From Pseudomonas poae (lineage in GTDB: Bacteria > Pseudomonadota > Gammaproteobacteria > Pseudomonadales > Pseudomonadaceae): a DNA stretch of 64,000 nt. The notes below the pieces were generated by a model. That model saw only the letters and a program-made list of their open reading frames with translations. It had not been told where the DNA came from and made no database searches. Where the stretch lies: NCBI GenBank assembly GCA_028869255.1, contig CP110972.1, positions 4,221,001 to 4,285,000 of the forward strand, read 5' to 3'. Positions 24,407-33,399 of the stretch are shown here, in pieces. Position 1 is the stretch's first letter; the number at the start of each line of letters is the position of its first letter. The position numbers were made by a program, and so were the translations under genes.

Positions 24407-24895
24407 ATGACGACGTTGCATTGGGCAGGTTTGTTGGCACTGGCGGTGATTGCCGGTGCGGTGGTGCCGTTTCAAAGTGCGATCAACGCCAACCTCGGGC
24501 GCGGGCTGGGTCACCCGCTGTGGGCCACCCTGGCGTCGCTGCTGGTGAGCATTATCGTGCTGCTGCCGGTGATTATTGCGCTGCACTTGCCGCTGCCGAG
24601 CCTGGCGTTTATCAGCAAGGCGCCGCTGTGGATGTGGGCCGGTGGCGCATTCGGCGTGTGCTTTATTTCCCTGGCCTTGATGCTGCTGCCCAAGCTCGGC
24701 GCGTCAGGGTTTATTGCACTGGCCATGGCCGGGCAGATTCTCGCCTCGCTGGTGCTCGACCATTTCGGCCTGTTCGGCCTGGTGGAACGCCAACTGACAA
24801 CGCCCCGGTTGCTGGGGGCGTTGTTGTTGATGGGCGGGGTGGCGTTGATTCAGTTCAGCGCCACACCGGCCCGGGCACTGGCAACGGCCGGCTGA
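24407..24895 (+). CDS. YdcZ/DUF606-type membrane transporter
   Basis: 162 residues and five hydrophobic spans (LLALAVIAGAVVPFQSAINANLG at the start). The length and the PFQSAINANLGR motif match YdcZ, a half-size relative of drug/metabolite transporters which may dimerise. It is divergent from the LysR gene 87 nt away and its stop is adjacent to the convergent MFS stop. Substrate unknown. Confidence 0.85.
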   Translation: MTTLHWAGLLALAVIAGAVVPFQSAINANLGRGLGHPLWATLASLLVSIIVLLPVIIALHLPLPSLAFISKAPLWMWAGGAFGVCFISLALMLLPKLGASGFIALAMAGQILASLVLDHFGLFGLVERQLTTPRLLGALLLMGGVALIQFSATPARALATAG

Positions 24896-26227
24896 TCAGC
24901 CCTTGTCCAGCGTGCGCAGTTTCTGCGGCAGGCCCCACAGCAGCAGCGCCGCCGCCAACAGTGCGCACACGCCGATCACATACAGTGCCGGGGTGGTGCT
25001 GCCGGTAAGGTCCTTGATCCGCCCCACCATCACCGGGCTGACAATCCCGCCGAACTGACCGAGGGTGTTGATCACCGCAATCCCGCCGGCCGCACCGGCA
25101 CCGGCGCCGGCCAGCAGCTTGGGTGGCAGGGTCCAGAAAGTCGGGATCGCCGCGATAATGCCCGCGCCCAGCATGCCCAGGGCGATGATCAGGAAGGTGG
25201 TGTGGTCGGCAAAAATCCCGGCACTGAAGAAGCCCACCGCCCCCAGCACCACCAGGGCGCAGACAAACTTGCGACGCTCGCCGGTGGCATCCGACAGCCG
25301 CCCGATCACCACCATGCTGATCGCACCGCACACATACGGGATCGCCGTGAGCAGGCCGATCATCACCGGGCTCTGGGTGCCGGCACTGCGGATCAATTGT
25401 GGAGCCCAGAAATTAAGGCCGTACGACGCCACCTGAATCAGAAAGTAGATAAAGCCCAGCATCAAAAAGCCAGGAATACGGATCGCCGACAGCAGTGAAC
25501 CACCGTGCTGGTTCGGCTCATGCTTGGCGATACGGCTAGAGAGCAAGGTCTTCTCCGCCGGCGTCAGCCAATGCGCGTCTTCAATGCGGTCCTTGAGCAG
25601 CGCCAGTACCAGGAACCCCAGGCCGATGCAGGGCAAGCCGCCGAGCAGAAACAGCCAATGCCAGCCGCGCATCTGCAACACGCCGTCGAGGTGTTCCAGC
25701 ACCAGGCCGGAGAACGGCGCGCCGACCAATCCCGCGAAGGCAGACGCCAGGAACAGCATCGAGGTGATGCGCCCCCGGAAGTGCTGCGGGAACCACAACG
25801 TCAGGTAATACAGCACGCCAGGCGCAAAGCCCGCCTCCATTGCGCCGATGATGAAGCGCAGGCCATAGAACTGCCACTCGGCCGTGACAAACACCATGGC
25901 CGCCGTGGCCAGGCCCCACGACATCATGATCCGTGCGATCCAGCGGCGGGCGCCGACCTTGTACAGCATCATGTTGCTCGGCACTTCAAAGATCACATAG
26001 CCCACGACAAACAGGCCGGCGCCGAGGCCGTAAGCGGTGTCGCTCAGGCTCAGGTCGGTTTGCAGTTGGAACTTGGCGAAGCTGATGTTGATACGGTCAA
26101 AAAACGCAAACAGATAGCACACCATGATCAGCGGCATCAGGCGCCAGGCGACCTTGCTGACCAGGGCTTTTTCGGCATCGATTTCAGCGGCCGGGCGCAC
26201 GCCGGCCTCTAACGTATTAGTGCTCAT
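24896..26227 (-). CDS. MFS transporter, anion:cation symporter (ACS) family
   Basis: 443 residues, 12 spans. The opening DAEKALVSKVAWRLMPLIMVCYLFAFFDRINISFAKF with the conserved DR is the ACS-family signature (phthalate, glucarate and tartrate importers). It is the last gene of a minus-strand operon with an HMG-CoA-lyase-like enzyme and a CoA-transferase, so it probably imports the organic acid they degrade. It stands 59 nt downstream of the lyase gene. Confidence 0.9.
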   Translation of the reverse strand: MSTNTLEAGVRPAAEIDAEKALVSKVAWRLMPLIMVCYLFAFFDRINISFAKFQLQTDLSLSDTAYGLGAGLFVVGYVIFEVPSNMMLYKVGARRWIARIMMSWGLATAAMVFVTAEWQFYGLRFIIGAMEAGFAPGVLYYLTLWFPQHFRGRITSMLFLASAFAGLVGAPFSGLVLEHLDGVLQMRGWHWLFLLGGLPCIGLGFLVLALLKDRIEDAHWLTPAEKTLLSSRIAKHEPNQHGGSLLSAIRIPGFLMLGFIYFLIQVASYGLNFWAPQLIRSAGTQSPVMIGLLTAIPYVCGAISMVVIGRLSDATGERRKFVCALVVLGAVGFFSAGIFADHTTFLIIALGMLGAGIIAAIPTFWTLPPKLLAGAGAGAAGGIAVINTLGQFGGIVSPVMVGRIKDLTGSTTPALYVIGVCALLAAALLLWGLPQKLRTLDKG

Positions 26228-26286
26228 TATTTCTCTCCAGCGGACTGCTCACAGGCGCCCGATTGTTTTTGTTGTCTGGTATGGCG

Positions 26287-27228
26287 TTACAGCGTGGCGA
26301 TGTACGAAGGTGGCGGATGCAGGTCGCAGTTGCGCCCGGCTTTGGCTACCTGGCCGGGTAATTCATGGCCGAGCAGCGCCGGCAGGCGGCGGGACATGTG
26401 CAACAGATGCGGCAGGTCGATACCGGTGTGAATCCCGACCTCTTCACACAAATTGACCAGGTCTTCGGTGCAGATATTGCCCGACGCCCCCGGCGCAAAC
26501 GGGCAGCCACCGAGGCCGCCGAGGGCCGCGTCAAAACGTCGGGCACCGGCTTCATAGGCCGCCAGCACATTGCACAAACCCAGGCCGCGGGTGTTGTGAA
26601 AATGCAGGGTCAGGTCGCTGGCCGAAACCCGCTGCAACACGCGTTTGACCAGGCGTTCGACCTGGCGCGGGTTGGCCATGCCGGTGGTGTCGGCCAGGCT
26701 GATACCCCGGATGCCCAGCGCCTGATACGCGTCGACAATCTGCAGCACGCGGTCTTCATCGATCTTGCCTTCGAACGGGCAGCCGAAGGTGGTGGCGATA
26801 CTGCCGTTGAGGCGCACCGGGTGTTCGGCGGCATAGCTGACAATATCGCCAAACGCCGCCAACGACGCCTCGCAACGCATGCGCATATTCGCCAGGTTGT
26901 GAGTCTGGCTGGCGGACATCACCAGGTTCAGCTCATCGGCGCGGGACTCGATGGCGCGCTGCGCGCCTTTGAGGTTGGGGATCAGCGCCACATAGATCAC
27001 CCCGGATGTGCGCTGGATCCCCTGGAACACCTGCTCCCCGTCACGCAACGCGGGGATGGCTTTGGGCGACACGAACGAGCCGGCTTCGATGCGCGAAAAA
27101 CCCGCCAGGGACAGCTGGTCGATCAAGGCGATCTTATCGGCCGTCTCGACCCAGGTCGGCTCGATTTGCAGGCCGTCACGTGGGGACACTTCCTGCACGA
27201 TCAGCGGGTCCGAGTAGTTGGAGATCAT
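26287..27228 (-). CDS. HMG-CoA lyase family enzyme
   Basis: 313 residues, the usual length. The DRE-TIM metallolyase motifs are present: VSPRDGLQIE at the N-terminus (Arg, Asp), the metal-binding HFHNTRG near residue 200 and the Cys-containing GGLGGCPFAPGASGN near 240. It splits a 3-hydroxy-3-methylglutaryl-CoA-type substrate into acetyl-CoA plus a ketoacid. Its start overlaps the stop of the CoA-transferase by 4 nt, so they are translated together. A citramalyl-CoA-like substrate cannot be excluded. Confidence 0.9.
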   Translation of the reverse strand: MISNYSDPLIVQEVSPRDGLQIEPTWVETADKIALIDQLSLAGFSRIEAGSFVSPKAIPALRDGEQVFQGIQRTSGVIYVALIPNLKGAQRAIESRADELNLVMSASQTHNLANMRMRCEASLAAFGDIVSYAAEHPVRLNGSIATTFGCPFEGKIDEDRVLQIVDAYQALGIRGISLADTTGMANPRQVERLVKRVLQRVSASDLTLHFHNTRGLGLCNVLAAYEAGARRFDAALGGLGGCPFAPGASGNICTEDLVNLCEEVGIHTGIDLPHLLHMSRRLPALLGHELPGQVAKAGRNCDLHPPPSYIATL

Positions 27229-28418
27229 TGCACCACTCCCGAGGTTTTCAAGCGTTGGATATCGGCCACCGTCAGGCCCAGGCTGCCCAGGATGTCGTCG
27301 GTATGCTGGCCCAGGCTTGGGCCCTGCCAGTTCACGCCACCGGGGGTTTGCGAGAGTTTGGGCACGATGCCCGGCATCTTCACCGACACACCGCCAGGCA
27401 ACTCGGCATCGAGCAGCATGTCACGCGCCTGGTAGTGCGGGTCGCTGACGATATCGGCCACGGAGTAGATGCGCCCGGCCGGCACTTCAGCGGCTTCGAG
27501 CGCGCTGAGCACCTGCTCGATGGGCAGGCTGCTGGTCCAGTGGGTGATCGCGGCGTCCAGCAAACCGCTCTTCGCGGCGCGGCCATCGTTGTGGGCGAAT
27601 TCGGCGGCGTCGGCCAGGTCGGCGCGGCCGATGGTGATCATCAGGCGCTTGTAGATCGGGTCGCTGTTGCCGGCGATTACCACATAGGCGCCATCAGCAG
27701 TCAGGTAGGTGTTGGACGGCGCAATGCCGGGCAACGCGCCGCCACTGCGCTCACGCACATGGCCGAGCATGTCGTATTCCGGCACCAGGCTTTCCATCAG
27801 GTTGAACACGCTTTCGGCCAGTGACACATCGACAATCTGCCCATCACCCTGGCCAGTCTTGACCCGCAGCAGCGACATCAGCGCGCCGATCACGCCATGC
27901 AACGAGGCAAGCGAATCGCCCAGGCTCACGCCGACCCGCGCCGGGGGCGAGTCCGGGTTGCCGGTGGTGTAGCGAATGCCGCCCATCGCCTCGCCGATCG
28001 CGCCGAAACCCGGGCGGTCGCGGTAAGGGCCAGTCTGGCCGTAGCCGGAGATGCGCACCAGGGTCAGCTTGGGGTTGAGGGCATGCAGCACGTCCCAGCC
28101 CAGACCGAGTTTTTCCAGGCCGCCGGGGCGCAGGTTTTCGATCAGCACGTCGGCATCGCCGAGCAGTTGCTTGATCAGGCCCAGGCCCTCCGGGGACTTT
28201 AGGTCCAGGGCCAGGGACTTCTTGTTGCGCGATTGCAGGTACCACCACAGCGACGTGCCTTCGTGCAGCTTTCGCCATTTGCGAAGCGGATCGCCCTGAC
28301 CCATGGCCTCGATCTTGATCACCTCGGCGCCAAACTCGCCCATCAGCCGGGCGGCGAACGGCGCGGCAATCAGGGTACCGATCTCGATCACCTTGATACC
28401 GCTCAGGGGAGCCGTCAT
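27225..28418 (-). CDS. CaiB/BaiF family CoA-transferase
   Basis: 397 residues. The N-terminal PLSGIKVIEIGTLIAAPFAARLMGEFGAEVIKIE and the later NKKSLALDLKSPEGLGLIKQLLGDADVLIENLRPGGLEKLGL blocks are the family hallmarks, including the conserved catalytic Asp region near residue 170. It would load CoA onto a carboxylate, which the following lyase then cleaves. It leads an operon of CoA-transferase, lyase and MFS importer; the LysR gene at 28697 reads the same way 280 nt upstream, beyond a REP element. Confidence 0.92.
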   Translation of the reverse strand: MTAPLSGIKVIEIGTLIAAPFAARLMGEFGAEVIKIEAMGQGDPLRKWRKLHEGTSLWWYLQSRNKKSLALDLKSPEGLGLIKQLLGDADVLIENLRPGGLEKLGLGWDVLHALNPKLTLVRISGYGQTGPYRDRPGFGAIGEAMGGIRYTTGNPDSPPARVGVSLGDSLASLHGVIGALMSLLRVKTGQGDGQIVDVSLAESVFNLMESLVPEYDMLGHVRERSGGALPGIAPSNTYLTADGAYVVIAGNSDPIYKRLMITIGRADLADAAEFAHNDGRAAKSGLLDAAITHWTSSLPIEQVLSALEAAEVPAGRIYSVADIVSDPHYQARDMLLDAELPGGVSVKMPGIVPKLSQTPGGVNWQGPSLGQHTDDILGSLGLTVADIQRLKTSGVVQ

Positions 28419-28532
28419 GGGGTGTACCTCTTATTCTTGGAATGTGAGGCCAAGGCTAGAGGACAGCCATAGGAGAAATCCAACCGTCAGTTGGCAAGCA
28501 GCGTTCGCCAAACGCGAACAACAAGCGCTGTT

Positions 28533-28680
28533 GTGGCGAGCGGGCTTGCCCGCGGTGGGCTGCGCAGCAGCCGCAATTAGCTCAACCTGATGGTGTCAGG
28601 GTTAACCGAGGTGCCGATTTCGGGGCTGCTTCGCAGCCCAACGCGGGCAAGCCCGCTCGCCACACAAGCCCGCTCGCCAC
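28533..28680. repeat. REP/REPIN element
   Basis: Inverted arms GTGGCGAGCGGGCTTGCCCGC and complement with a third partial copy at the right end. It fills the gap between the LysR gene and the CoA-transferase gene. Apart from it, 28419-28696 holds no gene. Confidence 0.85.
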
Positions 28681-28696
28681 ATAAGCAGGCTGGGTG

Positions 28697-29611
28697 TCAG
28701 GCCTCCTGCGTCCTGCTCAGATACTCGAACAGCAAACGGCTCACTGGCGACAACTGTGCCTTATCGCGCACCACCAGGATCAGGCTGCGATCCGACCAGG
28801 CGTCGGTCAGTGGCACCGCGTGCAAACCCAGCGCCCGGCCGAACAGTTCGTAGGCTTTCTGCGGCAGGATGCCGATGCCCATATTCGCCTGGACCATCCG
28901 GCACATCGCATCAAACCCCGGCACATGAATACGCAGGCGCAGCATCTTGCCGGCCTCGCGTGCGGCGGCGTGGGTGCGCATATTGATCGAGCTGGCCGCG
29001 TGCAGGCCGACGTAATCGCTGCCCAGGGTTTCGCTGAAGGCCAGGGTTTGACGCGCCGCCAAGAGGTGATCCGCCGGCATCAGCACCACCAGTTTGTCGT
29101 GGCGATACGTCACGCTGGGCAAGCCCTTGGTGTCGGTGTCACTGGAGCAAATCCCCAGGTCGGCCACCCCATCCAGCACGCCTTGCACCACGCCGTTACT
29201 GGGGCGTTCTTCCAGATCGGTTTTCACTTCGGGATGCAACTCGGAAAAATCCCGCAAGTCTTCAGGAAGGAACTGAATGATCGCCGAGAGATTGGCCAGC
29301 ATCCGCACATAACCGCGCACGCCGTGGCTGTGTTCGCCGAGTTCCAGGCCCATTTTCTCGACGTTGAACAGCATCTGCCGGGCATGGTGCAAAAGGGTTT
29401 CACCGGCTGCCGTCAGCTCCATGCCCTTGGCCCGCCGCACGAACAGGCTCACGCCCAATACCTGCTCCAGCTCCATCAAGCGCTTGCTGGCCGCCGATAC
29501 CGCAATGGCTTCGCGGGCAGCGGCGCGGGTCAGGGTACCTTCCTCAAACACCGCAACAAACAGTTGCAGGGTGATCAGGTCCAGGCGGCGCACCAGGCTT
29601 TTGTGCAACAT
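28697..29611 (-). CDS. LysR-family transcriptional regulator
   Basis: 304 residues. The DNA-binding domain reads LDLITLQLFVAVFEEGTLTRAAAREAIAVSAASKRLMELEQVLGVSLFVRR (about residues 10-60). The start ATG overlaps the stop of the upstream oxidoreductase by one base, so the two are co-transcribed. It is also the nearest regulator to the CaiB/lyase/MFS operon just downstream, which it may control. Confidence 0.9.
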   Translation of the reverse strand: MLHKSLVRRLDLITLQLFVAVFEEGTLTRAAAREAIAVSAASKRLMELEQVLGVSLFVRRAKGMELTAAGETLLHHARQMLFNVEKMGLELGEHSHGVRGYVRMLANLSAIIQFLPEDLRDFSELHPEVKTDLEERPSNGVVQGVLDGVADLGICSSDTDTKGLPSVTYRHDKLVVLMPADHLLAARQTLAFSETLGSDYVGLHAASSINMRTHAAAREAGKMLRLRIHVPGFDAMCRMVQANMGIGILPQKAYELFGRALGLHAVPLTDAWSDRSLILVVRDKAQLSPVSRLLFEYLSRTQEA

Positions 29612-30285
29612 CAGGCGCGCTCGGCGGCCAGGCGATTGATCTCGGCCTGCTCCACCACCGGTTGCGGCGCGCCAGAGCGCACGGCCGCCAACATCGCCCG
29701 GCCGACGGTTTCGGTACTCACCACCCAGCCCGGTTTCACCCGGCGCACAAACGACAGCAATGGCCCCAGCACGCTATAGAAGGACTGGTACAACGGCGTC
29801 TTTGAGCGCACACCGTGCAACGGCTGAATCACCCCGGGCCGAAACAGATACACCGCCTTGAACGGCAAACGCAGCAACGCATTCTCGGTCTTGCCCTTGA
29901 CCCGCGCCCACATCGACTTGCCCGCCTCGGAGCTGTCGGTGCCGGCGCCGGACACGTAGATAAAGGTCATCTGCGGATTGAGCCGCGCCAGGGTACTGGC
30001 GGCGACAAGGGTGAGGTCATACGTGAGATGGGTGTACTTGGTTTCATTCATGCCCGCCGACGATACGCCGAGGCAGAAGAAACACGCGTCGATGCCTTGC
30101 AGCAGGTTTTCCAACGGCTGGAAATCCAGCATGTCACTGTGCAGCACCTGGTGCAGCTTGCCGTGTTCCTGGGTCAGTGGCGTGCGGCCGACGGCGATCA
30201 CTTCCTGCACATCGGCCGCCAGCAGGCACTCACGCAGCACACCTTGGCCGACCATGCCGGTGGCGCCGAATAGTAGAACTCTCAT
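29611..30285 (-). CDS. NAD(P)-binding oxidoreductase (atypical SDR, HTATIP2-like)
   Basis: 224 residues. A Rossmann start GATGMVGQGVLREC (about residues 8-21) binds NAD(P). Further blocks are FFCLGVSSAGMNETKYTHLTYDLTLVAASTLA and the YVSGAGTDSSEAGKSMWARVKGKTE stretch, where a Lys replaces the usual YxxxK arrangement. The family includes nucleoside-diphosphate-sugar epimerase-like proteins of unknown substrate. It precedes and overlaps the LysR gene. Confidence 0.85.
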   Translation of the reverse strand: MRVLLFGATGMVGQGVLRECLLAADVQEVIAVGRTPLTQEHGKLHQVLHSDMLDFQPLENLLQGIDACFFCLGVSSAGMNETKYTHLTYDLTLVAASTLARLNPQMTFIYVSGAGTDSSEAGKSMWARVKGKTENALLRLPFKAVYLFRPGVIQPLHGVRSKTPLYQSFYSVLGPLLSFVRRVKPGWVVSTETVGRAMLAAVRSGAPQPVVEQAEINRLAAERA

Positions 30286-30377
30286 GGGGGGACCTCAGCG
30301 GCAAGCCGCAAGCTTCATGCTCAAGTTGAATGCAGTTCGGCTTGTAGCTTAACGCTTGCCGCGTGCGGCTGCCCCTT

Positions 30378-31526
30378 TTAGAACGCGTTGCGAAAGATCT
30401 CCTCAATCTGACGCTGATCCGCCCGCCGTGGGTTGGTCAGCCCGCACGCGTCCTTCAACGCATTGGTGGCCAGCAGCGGAATGTCCTGCAACTTGGCGCC
30501 CAACTCGCGCAGGCCCGCGGGGATTTCAACATCGTGGGACAACGCACGAATGGCCGCGATGGCCGCCTGGGCGCCCTCCTCCTCGGTGATGCCCTTGATG
30601 TCGGCACCCAACGCGCGGCCCACATCGCTCAAACGTTTGGCGCTGACGCTGGCATTGAAGCTTTGCACATGGGGCAGCAGCACCGCGTTGCACACGCCGT
30701 GGGGCAAGTCATACAGGCCGCCCAGTTGGTGGGCCATGGCATGCACGAACCCGAGGGAGGCGTTGTTGAACGCCATGCCGGCGAGGAACTGTGCATACGC
30801 CATGTTCTCCCGCGCGGCCTTGTCGCTGCCGTCACGCACGGCCAGGCGCAGGTTGGCACTGATCAGTTCGATGGCCTTGATCGCGCAAGCATCGGTGATC
30901 GGCGTGGCGGCGGTAGATACATAGGCTTCGATGGCGTGTGTCAGGGCGTCCATACCGGTGGCGGCGGTCAGGCCCTTGGGCATGCCGACCATCAGGGCCG
31001 GGTCGTTGACCGACAGCAGCGGCGTGACGTTGCGGTCGACAATGGCCATTTTCACGTGGCGGGTTTCGTCGGTGATGATGCAGAAGCGGGTCATTTCACT
31101 GGCGGTGCCGGCGGTGGTGTTGATGGCCACCAGCGGCAGTTGCGGTTTGCCGGATTGATCGACGCCTTCGTAGTCGCCGATATGCCCGCCGTTGGTGGCA
31201 CACAGGGCAATGCCCTTGGCACAGTCATGGGGCGAGCCGCCGCCCAGCGACACCACGAAATCGCAGGCGCTCTGTTGCAGCAGCGCCAGGCCTTTCTCGA
31301 CGTTCTCCACATTGGGGTTGGGTTTGGCGCCGTCGTAGATCACCGAGTCGATGTCCTGCATCGCCAGCTTCTCGGCGATCATGCTGGCCACGCCCGCCTT
31401 GGCCAGGCCGGCATCGGTGACAATCAGCGCCTTGCTAAAACCGTAGTTACGGATCGCGACCATGGCTTCGTCGAGGCAGTCGGTGCCCATGATGTTGACG
31501 GCGGGAATGAAAAAAGTGCTGCTCAT
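30378..31526 (-). CDS. yiaY: Iron-containing alcohol dehydrogenase / L-threonine dehydrogenase YiaY
   Basis: 382 residues, standard for group III dehydrogenases. The NAD motif [14 protein letters not shown], the [15 protein letters not shown] block and the metal ligands in [12 protein letters not shown] and [23 protein letters not shown] (Asp plus three His) are all present. The overall sequence is that of YiaY/AdhB-type enzymes, which oxidise alcohols or L-threonine. It is a single gene whose start is 125 nt from the divergent DUF4917 gene. Confidence 0.92.
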   Translation of the reverse strand: MSSTFFIPAVNIMGTDCLDEAMVAIRNYGFSKALIVTDAGLAKAGVASMIAEKLAMQDIDSVIYDGAKPNPNVENVEKGLALLQQSACDFVVSLGGGSPHDCAKGIALCATNGGHIGDYEGVDQSGKPQLPLVAINTTAGTASEMTRFCIITDETRHVKMAIVDRNVTPLLSVNDPALMVGMPKGLTAATGMDALTHAIEAYVSTAATPITDACAIKAIELISANLRLAVRDGSDKAARENMAYAQFLAGMAFNNASLGFVHAMAHQLGGLYDLPHGVCNAVLLPHVQSFNASVSAKRLSDVGRALGADIKGITEEEGAQAAIAAIRALSHDVEIPAGLRELGAKLQDIPLLATNALKDACGLTNPRRADQRQIEEIFRNAF

Positions 31527-31651
31527 GACGAACCCTCGGATGACGTTTATGCCTACAGCATCGACTTCACCTGCCTACGGCATCTTGACCAGGATCAACG
31601 CCAGCTCGTGATAAAGTCACCGTCCAGCCGATTTCGAGTAGACCCGCCGCA

Positions 31652-32668
31652 ATGAAGGATTTCCAGGATATTGACGCCCACCTTGAAGACTGGAACGCGC
31701 TGCGCAGCAGCACCGCCTTCAGTGGGATTCTGATCGGCAACGGCGCGAGCCGGGTGATTTGGGAAGACTTTGCCTACGACTCACTGTTCGAAAACGCCCG
31801 CACCGTCGAAGAAAAACCCCTGAGCCAATCCGAACTCAGCGTGTTCGACGCCCTGCAAACCCGCAGTTTCGAGCAGGCCCTGGGCGCGCTGAAGACCACC
31901 AGCCGGGTCAACAAGGCCCTGGCCGTCAGCTCGGCGGCGCCGCGCAATCGCTACTATGCGATCAAGGAAGCGCTGATCAATACCATCCACGCCGTGCACA
32001 TTCCGTGGCGCCTGGTGCAGCCGTCGACGCTGGCGACCATCAACCATGAGTTGAAGAATTACTCGACGGTATTCACCACCAATTACGACCTGCTCAACTA
32101 CTGGGCGATCCTGCACGCCCCGGGCATCGACGATCTGTTTCGCAGCGCCGACGCCAGCTTCGACCTGCGCGACACCCGCACCGACGCCACGCGCATTCTG
32201 TACCTGCACGGCGGCCTGCACCTGGTGCGCAACCTCGACGGCACCGCACGCAAATTGCCGACCACCGACAGCACCTTGCTCAGCAGTTTCGCGATCAACA
32301 ACACGATCAAGACCCTGGACGATGTGCCGCTGTTTGTCAGCGAAGGCAAGGTGGAAGAGAAGCTCAAGACCATCCGCAGCTCGGATTACCTGTCGTTCTG
32401 CTATGAACAGTTGCTGAGCCATGAGGGCACGCTGTGCCTCTTCGGCCACGACCTGGGGCCGCAGGATAAACACCTGGTGGATGCACTTCGCCAGGCCCGG
32501 ATCACCACGCTGGCGATTTCGGTGTCGGGCCGCAGCGACGGGTTTATTCGTCAGCAGAAGCGGCGGTATTCCCAGTTGTTTGATGGGTCTGGGGTGGAGC
32601 TCAAGTTCTTCGCGGCGCGTACCCATCCTTTGGGCAACCCGGCGCTGTCCGTGCCTGTCGAGCGCTGA
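31652..32668 (+). CDS. DUF4917 family protein with SIR2-like fold
   Basis: 338 residues. Three blocks recall the SIR2 NAD-binding core: LIGNGAS (28-33), FTTNYDLL (141-148) and ILYLHGGLH (182-190), with a later LFGHDLGPQDKHLVDAL. The classic sirtuin zinc cysteines are absent. The family has no assigned function. SIR2-domain proteins in bacteria often act as NADases in phage defence, which raises that possibility here, but no partner gene is adjacent: its neighbours are a dehydrogenase and a REP element. Confidence 0.8.
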   Translation: MKDFQDIDAHLEDWNALRSSTAFSGILIGNGASRVIWEDFAYDSLFENARTVEEKPLSQSELSVFDALQTRSFEQALGALKTTSRVNKALAVSSAAPRNRYYAIKEALINTIHAVHIPWRLVQPSTLATINHELKNYSTVFTTNYDLLNYWAILHAPGIDDLFRSADASFDLRDTRTDATRILYLHGGLHLVRNLDGTARKLPTTDSTLLSSFAINNTIKTLDDVPLFVSEGKVEEKLKTIRSSDYLSFCYEQLLSHEGTLCLFGHDLGPQDKHLVDALRQARITTLAISVSGRSDGFIRQQKRRYSQLFDGSGVELKFFAARTHPLGNPALSVPVER

Positions 32669-32674
32669 TCAAAT

Positions 32675-32763
32675 TGTAGGAGCTGGCTTGCCTGCGATGG
32701 CATCACCTTGGTGGTTCAGATGCACCGAAGCGTCTGCATCGCAGGCAAGCCAGCTCGCACATT
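32675..32763. repeat. REP/REPIN element
   Basis: Arms TAGGAGCTGGCTTGCCTGCG and the inverted complement surround a central region of about 45 nt. It belongs to the GGAGCTGGCTTGCC subfamily also at 38123-38194 and 46130-46200. Confidence 0.85.
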
Positions 32764-32794
32764 TTTAATTGCACCCCCCTGTTACATAGAGACA

Positions 32795-32813
32795 AATGAC
32801 AATAATTCTCGAT
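32795..32813 (+). promoter_or_regulatory. Fur box before the ECF sigma gene
   Basis: TGACAATAATTCTCG (32797-32811) matches the core inverted repeat TGATAATNATTATCA at 13 of 15 positions. It lies about 50 nt before the sigma-factor start, so the system should be iron-repressed. Confidence 0.75.
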
Positions 32814-32859
32814 ATCATTCACGACTATTCCACGTCGTGCTTCGTCAAGAAGGATATCC

Positions 32860-33399
32860 ATGTCTCGTCCCAAGCCCGACCCGTTGTCGGCCGATGCCTT
32901 TCGCGGGTTTTATGCAGATATTCTGTATTTCCTGCGTAAACGCACGGACAACGCCAGCGATGCGGCGGACATGACCCAGGATGTCTTTACCCAGTGGCTG
33001 GACTACCGCGACCGGGCCAAGGTCGAGCAGCCACGGGCATTTCTGTTCCAAATGGCGCGCAATTTGCTGCGTGATCACTGGCGCAGACAGAAGGTGCGGC
33101 ACACCGTCCACTTTGACCCGGCCGACAGGGATGCGGAGCCGGTCACCGATGAGCAAAACGATCCCATGGCCGCCGCGCTCCGCATGCAACGCCTGGAACA
33201 GTTGAAAGAAGTCCTCGCCGAACTCTCGCCCCGCCGACGAGAAGCCCTTATGCTGCACCGCTTCGAAGGCCTGAGCCAGGCGCAGATCGCCGAGCGCATG
33301 GGGATTTCAACCAGCATGGTAGAAAAGCACATCGCCTTTGCCCTGCTGCATTGCAAAAGAAGACTTCAAAACGCCCCCGGCACGGAGCAGCCAGAATGA
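32860..33399 (+). CDS. ECF sigma factor, FecI family
   Basis: 179 residues. Region 2 (YADILYFLRKRTDNASDAADMTQDVFTQWLDYR) and region 4 (LSPRRREALMLHRFEGLSQAQIAERMGISTSMVEKHIAFAL) are complete. FecI-like factors transcribe the receptor operon when the receptor signals through FecR. A Fur box lies upstream and the stop overlaps the FecR ATG (ATGA), so sigma and anti-sigma are coupled. Confidence 0.94.
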   Translation: MSRPKPDPLSADAFRGFYADILYFLRKRTDNASDAADMTQDVFTQWLDYRDRAKVEQPRAFLFQMARNLLRDHWRRQKVRHTVHFDPADRDAEPVTDEQNDPMAAALRMQRLEQLKEVLAELSPRRREALMLHRFEGLSQAQIAERMGISTSMVEKHIAFALLHCKRRLQNAPGTEQPE

